A DNA stretch of 64,000 bases from NCBI GenBank assembly GCA_016191145.1, contig JACPPD010000004.1, positions 1 through 64,000 of the forward strand, written 5' to 3'. Under the pieces are notes generated by a model that did not search any database, was not told where the DNA came from, and saw only the letters and a program-made list of their open reading frames with translations. Position numbers and translations under genes: made by a program. Shown here one piece after another: positions 17,263 to 28,400 of this stretch. Each line of letters opens with the position of its first letter. The stretch's first letter is position 1. The stretch comes from Ignavibacteria bacterium (GTDB lineage Bacteria; Bacteroidota; Ignavibacteria; Kapaibacteriales; Kapaibacteriaceae).

Positions 17263-18030
17263 TTAATCCTGTTCAACTGCTTCCTGCCTGATCCAATCGT
17301 AACCTCGTTCTTCCAATTCATAGGCAAGGTCCTTACCGCCCGAGCGCACGATTCGTCCGCCGATTAATACATGAACAAAGTCGGGAACGATGTAATTCAG
17401 CAGTCGCTGATAGTGTGTAATTATCACAAAGGCATTGTCGGCCGTTCGAAGTCTGTTCACTCCGTCGGCCACAATGCGCAGAGCATCGATATCCAGTCCG
17501 GAATCCGTTTCATCCATCACTGCAAGCTTCGGTTCGAGCATTGCCATCTGAAAAATTTCATTCCGCTTTTTCTCACCCCCTGAAAAACCTTCATTCAGGG
17601 ATCGCTGTAAGAACGACGGATCCATTTCCACAAGCTTCATGCGCTCTCGCATGAGGTTGAGAAATGTCTGAGGATCGATTGGCTCAAGACCCTGATACCG
17701 CCGGTGTGCATTCACGGATGTGCGAAGAAAATTTGCTGTGCTCACGCCGGGGATTTCAACTGGATATTGAAATGCAAGAAACAATCCTTCTTGTGAGCGT
17801 TCTTCGGGTGACATTTCAAGTAAGTTTTTTTCAAGAAACGTCACCGATCCCTGCGTTACCACATAATCATTTCTCCCTGCAAGGACAGATGCCAATGTTG
17901 ATTTACCCGAGCCATTCGGTCCCATTATGGCATGTATTTCGCCCGCGTTGACCCTCAGGGTCACGCCTTTCAGGATTTCATTGTCATCTACCTTGCAATG
18001 CAAGTTGTTTATGTGAAGCAGTGGAGTCAT
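17263..18030 (-). CDS. sufC: Fe-S assembly ATPase SufC
   Basis: The product (255 residues) is a soluble ABC-type ATPase that powers the SufBCD scaffold. It shows Walker A (GPNGSGKST), a Q-loop (LAFQYPVEIPGV), the SufC-type signature (EGFSGGEKKRNEI) and a Walker B-like AVMDETDSGLDIDAL. The ATG at 18030 gives the family N-terminus (LLHINNLHCKV); an in-frame TTG at 18051 would add seven residues. It lies 29 bp after the sufB stop. Confidence 0.95.
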   Translation of the reverse strand: MTPLLHINNLHCKVDDNEILKGVTLRVNAGEIHAIMGPNGSGKSTLASVLAGRNDYVVTQGSVTFLEKNLLEMSPEERSQEGLFLAFQYPVEIPGVSTANFLRTSVNAHRRYQGLEPIDPQTFLNLMRERMKLVEMDPSFLQRSLNEGFSGGEKKRNEIFQMAMLEPKLAVMDETDSGLDIDALRIVADGVNRLRTADNAFVIITHYQRLLNYIVPDFVHVLIGGRIVRSGGKDLAYELEERGYDWIRQEAVEQD

Positions 18031-18059
18031 TGAGCTAGGTATAGTTTTCAAATAGTGGA

Positions 18060-19505
18060 TCAGCCTACGCTTCCTTCAAGTGAGATTGCCAGGAGCTTTT
18101 GTGCTTCCACTGCAAACTCCATGGGAAGTTGGTTGAGAACCTCGCGTGCGTAGCCATTAACGATTAGAGCTACAGCCGCCTCTGTGTCGATACCTCGCTG
18201 ATTACAGTAAAACAAAATATCTTCTCCAATTTTCGAAGTTGTGGCTTCGTGCTCTACTGTAGCCGTTGAATTAGCAACTTCGAGGTATGGAAATGTATGT
18301 GCACCGCATTTGTTGCCAATTAAAAGTGAATCGCATTGTGAATGATTGCGACAGTTCTCTGCACGCGGATTAATCCGAACGAGTCCCCGGTACGAGTTTT
18401 GCGACACACCTGCAGAGATACCCTTGCTTACAATTCGAGAGCGGGTATTGTTGCCGATGTGCGTCATCTTAGTTCCGGTATCAGCCTGCTGATGATGATT
18501 TGTCATGGCAACACTGTAAAACTCACCTATAGAGTTATCACCTTTTAAAATTACACTGGGATATTTCCATGTAATTGCAGAGCCTGTTTCAACCTGCGTC
18601 CAGGAAATTTTGCTTTTAGCCCCTTCACAAATTCCTCGTTTCGTAACAAAGTTGAATATCCCACCACGGCCTTCCTTGTCGCCCGGATACCAATTCTGCA
18701 CTGTCGAGTATTTAATCTCTGCACGTTCATGCGCAACCAATTCAACTACTGCTGCATGAAGTTGATTCTCATCGCGCTGTGGCGCTGTGCATCCTTCGAG
18801 GTAGCTGACGTATGCGCCCTCATCTGCAATGATGAGCGTGCGTTCAAACTGTCCTGAATTTCTTGCATTGATACGGAAATACGTGCTGAGTTCCATCGGA
18901 CACCGCACGCCTTTTGGCACATACACAAATGAACCATCGCTAAACACTGCAGAATTCAGAGCCGCAAAGAAATTATCGTTCGTTGGAACTACACTTCCGA
19001 TGTACTTGCGCACCAGATCGGGATACTTTTGAATTGCTTCGCTTATCGGACAGAAAATGACGCCCTTTTCCTTAAGTGCATGCTGGAATGTTGTCTTGAC
19101 ACTTACGCTATCCAACACTGCATCAACGGCTACTCCAGAAAGCAGCTTTTGTTCTTCGAGTGGAATGCCAAGTTTTGCAAACGTTGCCAGCAGTTCGGGA
19201 TCTACATCATCTAACGAAGCCGGACCTTCGCGTTGTTTAGGCGCCGCCCAGTAGATGATGTCCTGATAATCAATCAGTGGAAATTTTACATTCGCCCAAT
19301 GAGGCTCTCGCATTTTAAGCCATTGAGTATATGCCGCCAGCCTCCATTCCAGCATCCACTCTGGCTCGTTCTTTTTCTGCGAGATAAAACGAATTACATC
19401 CTCATGTAACCCCTTTGGCAGCAATTCTTGTTCGATGTTCGACTCAAAGCCGTACTTATAATCGCTGGCAACAACTTCGTTAAGAATGGTTGGTTCGGAA
19501 GCCAT
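18060..19505 (-). CDS. sufB: Fe-S assembly scaffold protein SufB
   Basis: The product (481 residues) is the main scaffold subunit on which Fe-S clusters are built. Typical SufB segments are [90 protein letters not shown] and [14 protein letters not shown]. The Cys of the last is the cluster/persulfide site. The ATG at 19505 is preferred over an in-frame TTG at 19517. It is the first gene of the operon, and a TATATTTG box lies 10 nt upstream of the ATG. Confidence 0.96.
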   Translation of the reverse strand: MASEPTILNEVVASDYKYGFESNIEQELLPKGLHEDVIRFISQKKNEPEWMLEWRLAAYTQWLKMREPHWANVKFPLIDYQDIIYWAAPKQREGPASLDDVDPELLATFAKLGIPLEEQKLLSGVAVDAVLDSVSVKTTFQHALKEKGVIFCPISEAIQKYPDLVRKYIGSVVPTNDNFFAALNSAVFSDGSFVYVPKGVRCPMELSTYFRINARNSGQFERTLIIADEGAYVSYLEGCTAPQRDENQLHAAVVELVAHERAEIKYSTVQNWYPGDKEGRGGIFNFVTKRGICEGAKSKISWTQVETGSAITWKYPSVILKGDNSIGEFYSVAMTNHHQQADTGTKMTHIGNNTRSRIVSKGISAGVSQNSYRGLVRINPRAENCRNHSQCDSLLIGNKCGAHTFPYLEVANSTATVEHEATTSKIGEDILFYCNQRGIDTEAAVALIVNGYAREVLNQLPMEFAVEAQKLLAISLEGSVG

Positions 19506-19514
19506 ATATTCTTG

Positions 19515-19522
19515 CAAATATA
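19515..19522 (-). promoter_or_regulatory. TAnnTTTG box upstream of sufB
   Basis: TATATTTG on the minus strand matches the -7 element of Bacteroidota primary-sigma promoters. It is 9 nt from the sufB ATG and lies in the only gap (57 bp) in front of the operon. No clear -33 TTG is present at the expected distance, and the transcript would be nearly leaderless. Confidence 0.35.
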
Positions 19523-19562
19523 CGACTTTTTTGGTCCTATATTGCCCCTCTACCCTCTTACT

Positions 19563-22094
19563 CTACCGTACAACCAATAAGCCTAAAAAGATACTTGGTC
19601 TATTCTTTGGCATTAACACAATGGTATACCGGCCAGCGCTTACTCGCGATAGATCTAACCGAATGTTCGTCACCTCAGATGAAAATTCCAGTGACGTAAT
19701 CTCGCTTCCAAGTTGATCAAACAGTTTTACTGTCCCAATAAATAATGGGGTTGAAATCAGCACTTCCTCGAAAGCAGGATTAGGATATAAGGCGATTTGA
19801 GCATCGTGGTTTTCACCCACGGAAGTGCCTGGCTGAACGATTACTTTGAATTTTTCACTGATCTTATCGCCGCAGGTTCCGCTTACACGCACGAAATAAT
19901 CACCGGCATCCAAACCTGAAATACTTGCAATCGTTAGTTTCGACGATGTTTCAAATGGAATTAAAACAGTGTTTCGGTACCATGCATAGTTAAGTGCATT
20001 TCCCTTAGCAACAACAGAAAGCTCCAATCCCTGCCCTTGATAGACCGTTGTGTCGCGTGGCACTGATACAATTTCAGTGTTATCAGCAACTAGCACGTTG
20101 GCCGGATCGCTCGTCTCACTCAGGCCGCAAGCTGCGGTGACAATAACTTGGTACCGTCCCGACGAAGAATATGCAGCTGGCCCAAGGAACAGTACTGGCT
20201 GTGTTTGACCAGGGATAACGTTACCGTCCTTTTGCCAGACATATCTGAGTCCAGTACCTCTTGCCTCCACGCCAAGCTGATAAGAATCGCCAGCACAAAG
20301 TGTTGCCCCAATGGGCGAAGTAACGATGTCCATCCGAGGATCGACGGTAAGGGGCGAAGACATTCGCGATGCATGCGAGCGCGAGGAAACCACACGGAAT
20401 GTAGTTAGGCGATTAATTAACGATGAATCACTAATGGTAACCTGTATAGAATTCCCGTTAGTAAATGCGCTCACCGGGAACCATGTCTCGAGATCGGTTG
20501 ATGCTTCAACACGGTATTTGTCGGTAACATCCATGTCGATTTTCGACCACGCAATGTTAATCGGTTGGTCAATGCAAAGATGTTCGCCTCCCCTGGGCTC
20601 ATATAAATCGAGCAATCCACGCTGATATCTGATCGACAATGCATCGGATGACGGATACTCGCCAACAGCTTCAAGATTTTTATTATCGATGTTTATGAAG
20701 GGTGAGGTTGAAGAACCTACGAAGATCACGCCACCATCGCCGTCAGTAAGCGCTCTCGTGAAATGCTCGTCTTTAGAACCTCCTATTGTCGAGCGCATCG
20801 ATGTGGAATACGCCGATGTAATAGTGATGAAAGGTTCCAGGCCGCCATTCAGAGTGGAACGTGAGCCGGAACCTACAGTTTGTAAATCTTGCGATGTTGT
20901 TGTACCAAAGATTATAAACTGATCGCCCTTAAATGGCACGGCGCCGTCGACGATTTCTCCGCCCTCACCGCCAAGGTATGTTGATGCCAGCAACGTCATC
21001 CCAGTTGCATTGAGCTGGGCAAGGAATGCATCGGAAGGACCTAGCAGATACATTTGCGAGCCGGAAGCGACAGGGAGATCTACTGAAGTTGTTGTGCCAA
21101 TAATCGACAACTCTCCCACAGAATTCAAGGCAATGGATTTACCCTCGTCCTCGCCATTTCCTCCGAAATACGATGCTACAATTACGCGGGCACCGTCGTC
21201 GCTAAAGATGGTAAAGACTGCATCTGTTTCGCCGCCATTATACGTCCAGTCGTACGGTCGTTCCCTTTGCCACCACCAATAAAGCGGATTAACCTTGGGG
21301 TATGTTGGAAAATCCTGAGACCTAGTTGTGCCAGCACAGGCAAGACTGCCTGAATTGTTAATGGCAACGTCGTTGAATACATCGTCTGATGTACCGCCAT
21401 AATAGGTCGAAAATATGACTGTCGAAAGCCCGGGAGTAAGACCAGCTAAAAATGCATCGTATCCGCCGTCGTAGGTTTTATCGTATCCGTTGGTTACAGG
21501 AAAACCGTTAACAGATTTTGTTGAGCCGCAAAAGAACACATTCCCAGCTTCATCGCTTATGATGTCGACTACTTCATCGTCGTTAGTTCCACCAAAATAA
21601 GTACACGCAATCAGTGTAGATAAATCTGAAGTAAATGAAGCCACGAAGCTATCAACGTACCCTGATTTTATAACAGCGAACGCACCAATTGTCGTTGGTA
21701 GATTCACGCTCTCAGTAGTACCGGCAATAACAATTACTCCCGCTGGTGTTATTGTGAGTCCAACAGCTTTATCGTCGCTCGATCCGCCAAGGAATGTAAA
21801 TGCCTTTACTATTTCCAGGTTGGGAGATAAGACTGCAACAAATGCATCTGTGGAACCATTATGTTCGGTATCGTAACCCGAAGCATTGTCCCACACTTCG
21901 TAACCATCTGTCCAACCGCACACCACAACGTCACCATTTAATGCTCGCCCAACACCAGTAATGTGATCGTTGCCTAAAGTGCCCCGCAAAAAGCCCCCCA
22001 CAAAAGGCCCGCCACCCGTACCGGCGAAAGCCGGAAGGGCTGTAAGGCCCAACATTGTTAATGCAATACTGGTTTGTAAGGCAAGCTTCTTCAT
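19563..22094 (-). CDS. Secreted SBBP beta-propeller / Ig-like protein with T9SS tail
   Basis: The 843-residue protein starts with a signal peptide (MKKLALQTSIALTMLGLTALPAFAG). About 450 residues of SBBP-type repeats follow (TYxGGTxDDxxxDI...GNVFFCGST...DAFLAGL). Then come a short PRGGE domain (about 500-590), two Ig-like domains (about 600-750: Cys pairs, YVWQKDG and YAWYRNT) and a C-terminal T9SS sorting domain (IALYPNPAFEEV ... SAGRYTIVL). Such proteins are exported by Sec and then carried over the outer membrane by the T9SS. The ligand is unknown. It lacks the N-terminal domain of its two upstream paralogues. The ATG at 22094 is chosen over the preceding GTG. Confidence 0.9.
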   Translation of the reverse strand: MKKLALQTSIALTMLGLTALPAFAGTGGGPFVGGFLRGTLGNDHITGVGRALNGDVVVCGWTDGYEVWDNASGYDTEHNGSTDAFVAVLSPNLEIVKAFTFLGGSSDDKAVGLTITPAGVIVIAGTTESVNLPTTIGAFAVIKSGYVDSFVASFTSDLSTLIACTYFGGTNDDEVVDIISDEAGNVFFCGSTKSVNGFPVTNGYDKTYDGGYDAFLAGLTPGLSTVIFSTYYGGTSDDVFNDVAINNSGSLACAGTTRSQDFPTYPKVNPLYWWWQRERPYDWTYNGGETDAVFTIFSDDGARVIVASYFGGNGEDEGKSIALNSVGELSIIGTTTSVDLPVASGSQMYLLGPSDAFLAQLNATGMTLLASTYLGGEGGEIVDGAVPFKGDQFIIFGTTTSQDLQTVGSGSRSTLNGGLEPFITITSAYSTSMRSTIGGSKDEHFTRALTDGDGGVIFVGSSTSPFINIDNKNLEAVGEYPSSDALSIRYQRGLLDLYEPRGGEHLCIDQPINIAWSKIDMDVTDKYRVEASTDLETWFPVSAFTNGNSIQVTISDSSLINRLTTFRVVSSRSHASRMSSPLTVDPRMDIVTSPIGATLCAGDSYQLGVEARGTGLRYVWQKDGNVIPGQTQPVLFLGPAAYSSSGRYQVIVTAACGLSETSDPANVLVADNTEIVSVPRDTTVYQGQGLELSVVAKGNALNYAWYRNTVLIPFETSSKLTIASISGLDAGDYFVRVSGTCGDKISEKFKVIVQPGTSVGENHDAQIALYPNPAFEEVLISTPLFIGTVKLFDQLGSEITSLEFSSEVTNIRLDLSRVSAGRYTIVLMPKNRPSIFLGLLVVR

Positions 22095-22202
22095 CACATT
22101 GTAAAGTTAAGTGAAATAATCGTAAGAAGCTGTGATAATTGTCACCATCTGCGTGACGCAAATGTTCCAATTTTAATTAAAAGTTCCAGGTGCCAGGTGC
22201 GG

Positions 22203-25200
22203 TTAATGCGTCACATTGATCGCACTGCGCAGACTCTGCCTGCCGATAACAGCTTCGATACCATAGACTCCACTGATTAGTTTGAAAACAGGAATGTATA
22301 GAATCGACTGACCAGCCGGATAAAGCGTCTCATGCATCGCCCAAACAACACCACCTCGAAAGTCAACCAACCTAATCGTCAGATCTGATGCCGTATGAAG
22401 TGAAAACTCAACAGCAATCTCAGTCGAAGCAGGATTGGGGCCAATAACATGCATGGTGGCAACATCTCTACTGAAATCCGTATCTACACTGCTTATTGGG
22501 CTAACCACAACGGTTGCTGCGTCAGACGTATCAATACCACATCGGCCTGTAACGACGCATCTGTACAGTCCTGCGTCGTTCATCGCAGCAGAGGTTACTG
22601 TATACACAGCAGATTTCGCACCGCTGATTTCATATTCATTAAGCTGCCACTGATAGGCTAAATCGGTTCCGGCGGCAGAAACTGTAAGAGTGAATGGTTC
22701 GCCAGAATTAACCGAGACTCCGCTGGGCTGCTGTGTAATTGCTGTTACAGGCGCAACTCCAACAGTGGCTATAGTGCTTGTTACGGAGGGTGAACACGTG
22801 CCCGAAACAACTACATCGTACGATCCAATATCGGATTGTGAAATGGATGATATTAAATATACTGAATATATTGCTCCGCTAATATTTGCGCCATTTTTTC
22901 TCCACTGATATCTGAGGTTCGATCCGGTTGCCGTTACGGACAAGGCGTAACTCATGCCGAGACATGTAAGCATACTCGAAGGCGAGGCAGTGATAGAAGG
23001 GGGCGTGGCAATGGTAAAGACATTGCTTTCCACCTGGTGTCCTCGCTGCGTTGTCACAGCCATTACATAAGCGGTACCTGCATCTAAAGTGGCAGGAATT
23101 TCCCAATTGTAGCTTTGGGTAACAACATCGTTAGCAATCAGCTTCCATGTTGCACCGCTATCAGCAGAAAGCAGCACGTCATACGTTTCGTTTGGGTTCA
23201 TTCCCTGGCCCGCCCATGAGATATTCTTGGTAGTGCCTCCGCACCAGGTTTCCCCACCGGAGGGAGATGCCAGCGACAGTGTTCCGCGCGCCCATTTACC
23301 AACGTATCCGTCCAACCCGTCGGACTTCTTGTTTTGCAGAGCCGAATCGTGAACAAACAAGTCTTCCGAATCGCCTGTCCAAGTAAAATAAATGTCAGCC
23401 TTTGAGTCGAGAGAGACACCAATAATCGTGTCGGCACTATTACCGGTAATCAACGTATTTAAAATGTTGGTTACCGTGTTGATTTCAGCAAGGAATCCAT
23501 CTGAGCTGCCGCTTCGGTCCGATACTGAACCAGTACCAGTAACAGGGAAGTCATTCGACGACGTGGCACCATACATTACACCGGAGTTGAATGATGGCAT
23601 GGGCTCTATTCCAAAGACATCGTCGTCGCCTGTACCACCATAATATGTACAGGAGCTAAGCCCCCTTCCATCATCGGTGAATACAGCCATGAAAATGTCG
23701 CGTTGCCCAATTGGAGCAGTGCTGATAGTTCCAATTGCTGGAAGGTCTGTCGATGTTGTGACACCTACAAGCACTGGTCTGCCTGTGGCATCAACGAATA
23801 CACCCCGACCCTCATCCTCGGCATTGCCTCCGAAAAACGTCGAAAACGTGCCGTCGTCATTCTTCGAAAGTGTACCATCGGAAAAGAACTTGATGAGGAA
23901 TGCATCTGTGGTGCCGCCATTGAATGAACGGTCGTATGGCAATCGCCCAGAGCTGAAGTGACCAGGCGTTGGCGCCGTCTCGAAATCCGGCGATGTTGTC
24001 CAGCCTGTTACATATGGAGATGCGGCGGCGTCGAGTGCGAGGGCTGTAAATATCTCATTGCCTGACTTTCCGAAATATGTACAAAAATTGAATGATCCTC
24101 CCGTGGCGGAGAGGCGAGCCAGGAAGCCATCGGTTTGACCGCCAATAGCTGACTGCTGAGCAAGGGTAACTGGGAATCCCGTAACTGATGTTGTTCCGCC
24201 AGCAATGAACACGGTTCCACCTGTCTCTGCAGCAATAGCAGTTGGTTTGTCGTCCTTGTTCCCGCCGATATAGGTTGAAATAGTAAGAGAATTTAATGAA
24301 GGGGGCATTTTCAGAATGAAGCCGTCTATTTGCCCCTTATAGATTTGCCCTACAGAGCCAATACTAATCGGCATATCATCTGATGTAGTTTCGCCGGTAG
24401 CGTAAACGTTCCCGTCGGAGTCAACATCGATGTCTGCTAAGCGCTCAGTGCCATCGCCTCCAAAATATGTGTAGACGATAACGGAACTCAAGTTCGCCGA
24501 CAGTTTCGCAATAAAGGCATCGGTTTGGCCACGGACTTCATACGAGTATGCGCCGAGATTTTCTGGGAACGACAGAGAAGACGTTGTGCCGCCCACAAAG
24601 ACACCATCACTAACAGTTTTTATTGCTTTAACTTCATCGTCGTCGTCTCCGCCAAGATAGGTTCCATAGACAACAGGATCAACGCGTAGCGGAACCTTGC
24701 CAGTATTCATTGGAATCGAGAAACTGATGCCGTTGGAATTCGCAACGAACGTTGCAGGTACTCCAAGCGACTTTCTTCCAAGTACGTATGCGTACAAATC
24801 CGTCATCGCAATCGTTCCGAGTGTTGTGCTTAAACTCACCTCTGTTGGCGAAATATTTAATCCAACATCTCCTTCGACTGTGAAGCCCACAGCCTGAACA
24901 TTGGCTTCTGGGTGAACGTCGAAGTCGTAGCGTACGCGACCATCCTTATCGAGGTAATAGATCAGATCAATTCCCGGATACAGGTTACGCATGCGAATTT
25001 CATTAGATATCTGGATATCGGTGATCCACTTTTTCCTGTCGGATGAAGTAAAAAAAGATACTCTACGTGCGTCACCTGTCTGCTTAGCTTCGATATTCGG
25101 CATTACCGAAGCATTCATCCACTTCATTCTGAGCACATGCCCCTTTCGTATCCCATCCTTAATCTGGTATTGGTCGTACACGACTCCTGACCATGTTACC

Positions 25201-25370
25201 CATATATCAAGGTTTGGTTGTCGGTTCAGAAACAGGACTTTATGAGGCCACTGACCGTTATTACCGATGTATCCTGTAATACGGGGGAATGCTGCGGCAC
25301 ATTCCAAAACCGATAAACTAATAAAAGTTATTATTATGATTGAAATGTTGAGAAGCAATTTGATCCTCAT
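22203..25370 (-). CDS. Secreted SBBP beta-propeller / Ig-like protein with T9SS tail
   Basis: The 1,055-residue protein has a signal peptide (MRIKLLLNISIIIITFISLSVLECAAA). The N-terminal domain begins YIGNNGQWPHKVLFLNRQ, a DUF7948-like domain that often precedes SBBP repeats. SBBP repeats (TYLGGDDDDEVKAI, TYFGGDGTERLADI and others) span about residues 240-680. A GGETWC Ser/Thr-rich domain, two Ig-like domains (YQWRKNG, YQWQLNE) and a T9SS-type C-terminal domain follow. The ATG at 25370 has GAGGAG 6 nt upstream. It is a close paralogue of the next gene (25473-28475). A secreted or surface-anchored structural or binding role is inferred. Confidence 0.9.
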   Translation of the reverse strand: MRIKLLLNISIIIITFISLSVLECAAAFPRITGYIGNNGQWPHKVLFLNRQPNLDIWVTWSGVVYDQYQIKDGIRKGHVLRMKWMNASVMPNIEAKQTGDARRVSFFTSSDRKKWITDIQISNEIRMRNLYPGIDLIYYLDKDGRVRYDFDVHPEANVQAVGFTVEGDVGLNISPTEVSLSTTLGTIAMTDLYAYVLGRKSLGVPATFVANSNGISFSIPMNTGKVPLRVDPVVYGTYLGGDDDDEVKAIKTVSDGVFVGGTTSSLSFPENLGAYSYEVRGQTDAFIAKLSANLSSVIVYTYFGGDGTERLADIDVDSDGNVYATGETTSDDMPISIGSVGQIYKGQIDGFILKMPPSLNSLTISTYIGGNKDDKPTAIAAETGGTVFIAGGTTSVTGFPVTLAQQSAIGGQTDGFLARLSATGGSFNFCTYFGKSGNEIFTALALDAAASPYVTGWTTSPDFETAPTPGHFSSGRLPYDRSFNGGTTDAFLIKFFSDGTLSKNDDGTFSTFFGGNAEDEGRGVFVDATGRPVLVGVTTSTDLPAIGTISTAPIGQRDIFMAVFTDDGRGLSSCTYYGGTGDDDVFGIEPMPSFNSGVMYGATSSNDFPVTGTGSVSDRSGSSDGFLAEINTVTNILNTLITGNSADTIIGVSLDSKADIYFTWTGDSEDLFVHDSALQNKKSDGLDGYVGKWARGTLSLASPSGGETWCGGTTKNISWAGQGMNPNETYDVLLSADSGATWKLIANDVVTQSYNWEIPATLDAGTAYVMAVTTQRGHQVESNVFTIATPPSITASPSSMLTCLGMSYALSVTATGSNLRYQWRKNGANISGAIYSVYLISSISQSDIGSYDVVVSGTCSPSVTSTIATVGVAPVTAITQQPSGVSVNSGEPFTLTVSAAGTDLAYQWQLNEYEISGAKSAVYTVTSAAMNDAGLYRCVVTGRCGIDTSDAATVVVSPISSVDTDFSRDVATMHVIGPNPASTEIAVEFSLHTASDLTIRLVDFRGGVVWAMHETLYPAGQSILYIPVFKLISGVYGIEAVIGRQSLRSAINVTH

Positions 25371-25403
25371 TTTCAGCTCCTCACAAAGTTGAACACAAAA
25401 CAT

Positions 25404-25442
25404 AAGGGTAATCTCCATCAATGAAAAGAGGAGATTACCCTT
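25404..25442 (-). terminator. Hairpin after SBBP gene 25473-28475
   Basis: A perfect 13-bp stem pairs 25404-25416 with 25430-25442 (AAGGGTAATCTCC / GGAGATTACCCTT) around a 13-nt loop. It lies 30 bp beyond the stop of the upstream minus-strand gene. The following minus-strand bases (ATGTTTTGTG) give a weak T-rich tail. Confidence 0.65.
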
Positions 25443-25472
25443 GGAGGGGAATGAGGATTTTTTAGTTGTTTA

Positions 25473-28400
25473 TCAGCGGCTGACGCTTACCAAAGTGTTG
25501 AGCGCGCCTCTTTCTGCAAGCGCCACAACACCATACACGCCAATCGGGACGGACCCTAACGGGATTGGAATTTCTGTTGTTCCAGCCGGATAGAAATACA
25601 GGCCAGATCGCCAGACAACTGCCCCGCGTTGGTCAATAAGGCGCATTTCAATGTTCTGCGGATGCTGTAGTTCAAGTGTCAGTACAACAAAATCATCCGA
25701 CGGGTTTGGACCTTTTACTCTTAACGAGGCCGATCCTGCAGTGAATTCCTCATTGACGCTGTTGGGTGTGTTGATTACGACTTCCGCTGCGTTAGTCGTT
25801 GCCGATCCGCACAAGCCTTTAACCTGACATACGTACTGCCCTCCGTCACCCTTTTCGGCGCTCTGTACTGAGTATGTTGCCGACGTTGCTCCAGCGATGT
25901 CATAATTATTTTTTTGCCACTGATACGAGAGACCTCCGCCAGCGGCTACCACAGTCAACGTGAATGATTTGCCTTCGTCAACTATGACTCCACTCGGCTG
26001 CGATGTGATGCTCGTTGCAGCAGCCATGCTTACAACTACTGGCACACTTGTTACCGTAGGCGAACATCGTCCGCTGATAAAAACATCGTACGATCCAACA
26101 TTGTTGCCTGAAAGATTTTCTATGTTATACGTTGCGTTGGTTGCACCCGCGATATTGGTTCCGTTGCGACGCCACTGATATTTTAGGTTAGCTCCAGTTG
26201 CACTAACACTTAACGTGACGTTACCACCTTGGCATCCGCTAGTGTTAACAGGAGGCGATGTTATGGAAGGGGGCTGAACAAACGTAAGATTGGATGTGGT
26301 GGAAACATGTCCTCGTTTAGTACTTACCCTGAACTGATATCGATCTCCCGCAGGCATCGTAGCAGACGATGGCTTCCATTGATAGTTCGATGCCGTGATG
26401 TCCTTGACAAGTACGTTCCAAGTTGTTCCACCATCGCTGGAATATTCTACCATATATTTCTCACCGTCGAGCATGCCCGCGGTCTGCCACGATATCGATT
26501 GGTTCGACCCGGTACACCAGACTTCACCACCGCGAGGCACTGCCAATTCCAGTGTGCCAAACGCATGCTTGGCAACGTAGAATGAGGAACCTTCGTCACC
26601 CTTCGAAAACGCAGAGTCATGTGTTGGTAAATCTGATGATGAGGTTTCAACCGAGTAATACAAATCGCCCTTAGGATCAACCGTTATATAACGTACAGCA
26701 TCCGTTCCTAAACCAGAAACAAGAGTTGTGTAGTTGTTTGCAAATGTGTTAATCACTGCAAAAAAACCATCGTCCAATCCTGCTCTGATATTTATAGATC
26801 CGGCGCCCAATACTGGAAAATCTGACGACTGAGTGGAGCCATACATCACACCAGTATTCAGACCGTTGTACGATTGCACACCATACACATCATCAGCGCC
26901 TGAGCCCCCAAAGTATGTGGAGCTGGCCAGTTCACGTCCATCGTCGCTAAACACTGAAAGGAAAATATCCTGCTGCCCGACAGGTGTTGTTTGAATTGTT
27001 CCAACAGCAGGAAGGTTTGTTGAAGTCGTTACACCAACCACGTATGCGCGTCCAAGCGCATCGACAAATACTCCGCGACCTTCCTCTTCGGCATTGCCTC
27101 CGAAATATGTTGAGTAGGTTCCATCATCAGATTTTGCCAGCGCCAACTCACTATTAAATTTCACTACAAAGGCATCGGTATTGCCGCCATTATATGTTCT
27201 GTCGTATGGCAGACGATCTGACGCAAACCGATTTGGCGTTGGAGAAGTCTCAAAATTGGGCGACGTTGTCGATCCTGTTAAGTATACTCCACTCGAAGCA
27301 TCTAGCGCCATGGCTGTAAACTTCTCCACTCCCTCTACTCCAAAGTATCGGCATTGAATGATGCGCCCCGCCGCTGATAAGCTAGCAACAAAGCCATCAA
27401 CCTGACCTCCGTTGGCGCCACCGCCTGGGAGTGTGATGGTCTGTCCAAACCGGTTCCTGGATGAAATAGTAACTGGGAATGTAACGGGGAAATTCACGTT
27501 CGATGAAGTGCTGCCGGCAACATAAATTATTCCATTCTGATCAACCGCCAACGATGTCGCATTATCATCTTTATTCCCCCCAAGGTATGTGCTCATGGTC
27601 AGGTTGCTCAGGGTGGGGTCGAGCGAGGATATAAATACATCTATTTGAGCCTGATAAATCTGACCAGTAACACCGATAGTTAATGGGAAGTCATTCGACG
27701 AGGTTTCACCTGTTATGTAAATATTGTTAGCGCCATCAATGGCGATGGCTTTAATTCTATCATCGCTACTGCCGCCGATAAGTGTGTAGGCTTTCAGCGT
27801 CTGCAGTTTTGAATCAAAACGGGCAATGAACGCATCTGAGGCACCGGCTAGGATGGTTGAATAACCACCCGTAACCGTCGGGTAAACCATACTTACCGTT
27901 GATCCGGCAACTGCCACATCTCCGTTGCTAAGGTACCTGATACCGCCCGGGATATCGCTCTCGTCGGCTCCAAGGTAAGTTCCATACACCGTCGACGTCG
28001 CCGGAGTAACTGTGAGCACATCCTCAGCAGTTGTTTCCTTTCGAACAATATCGCCTGAGGATGTATAATGATACTGAACCGTTCGTCCAGTATTTGTATA
28101 TGCAAATGAGATGTTCTCGTAAATGGGAACGGATACCCATTGTCTGGAATCCTGACCTTTGAACATCGACAGCCGACTGACTTCATTCCCTGGTTGAACC
28201 GATGCGGCATCGAAGACCTCCTGAGAAGCAGATCTGCTTACACTGTGCGTTATTAGTCCCGCTTGCCGATTAATTGTGTAGTGATCTACAATCGTTCCGG
28301 ATTTTGTTATCCATACGTTGGCACCCTGCTGTCTTGCAGCAAACAGAACCTCTGCAGGCCACTGTCCATGGTTAGGTATAAAACCGCGAACCTGAACGGG

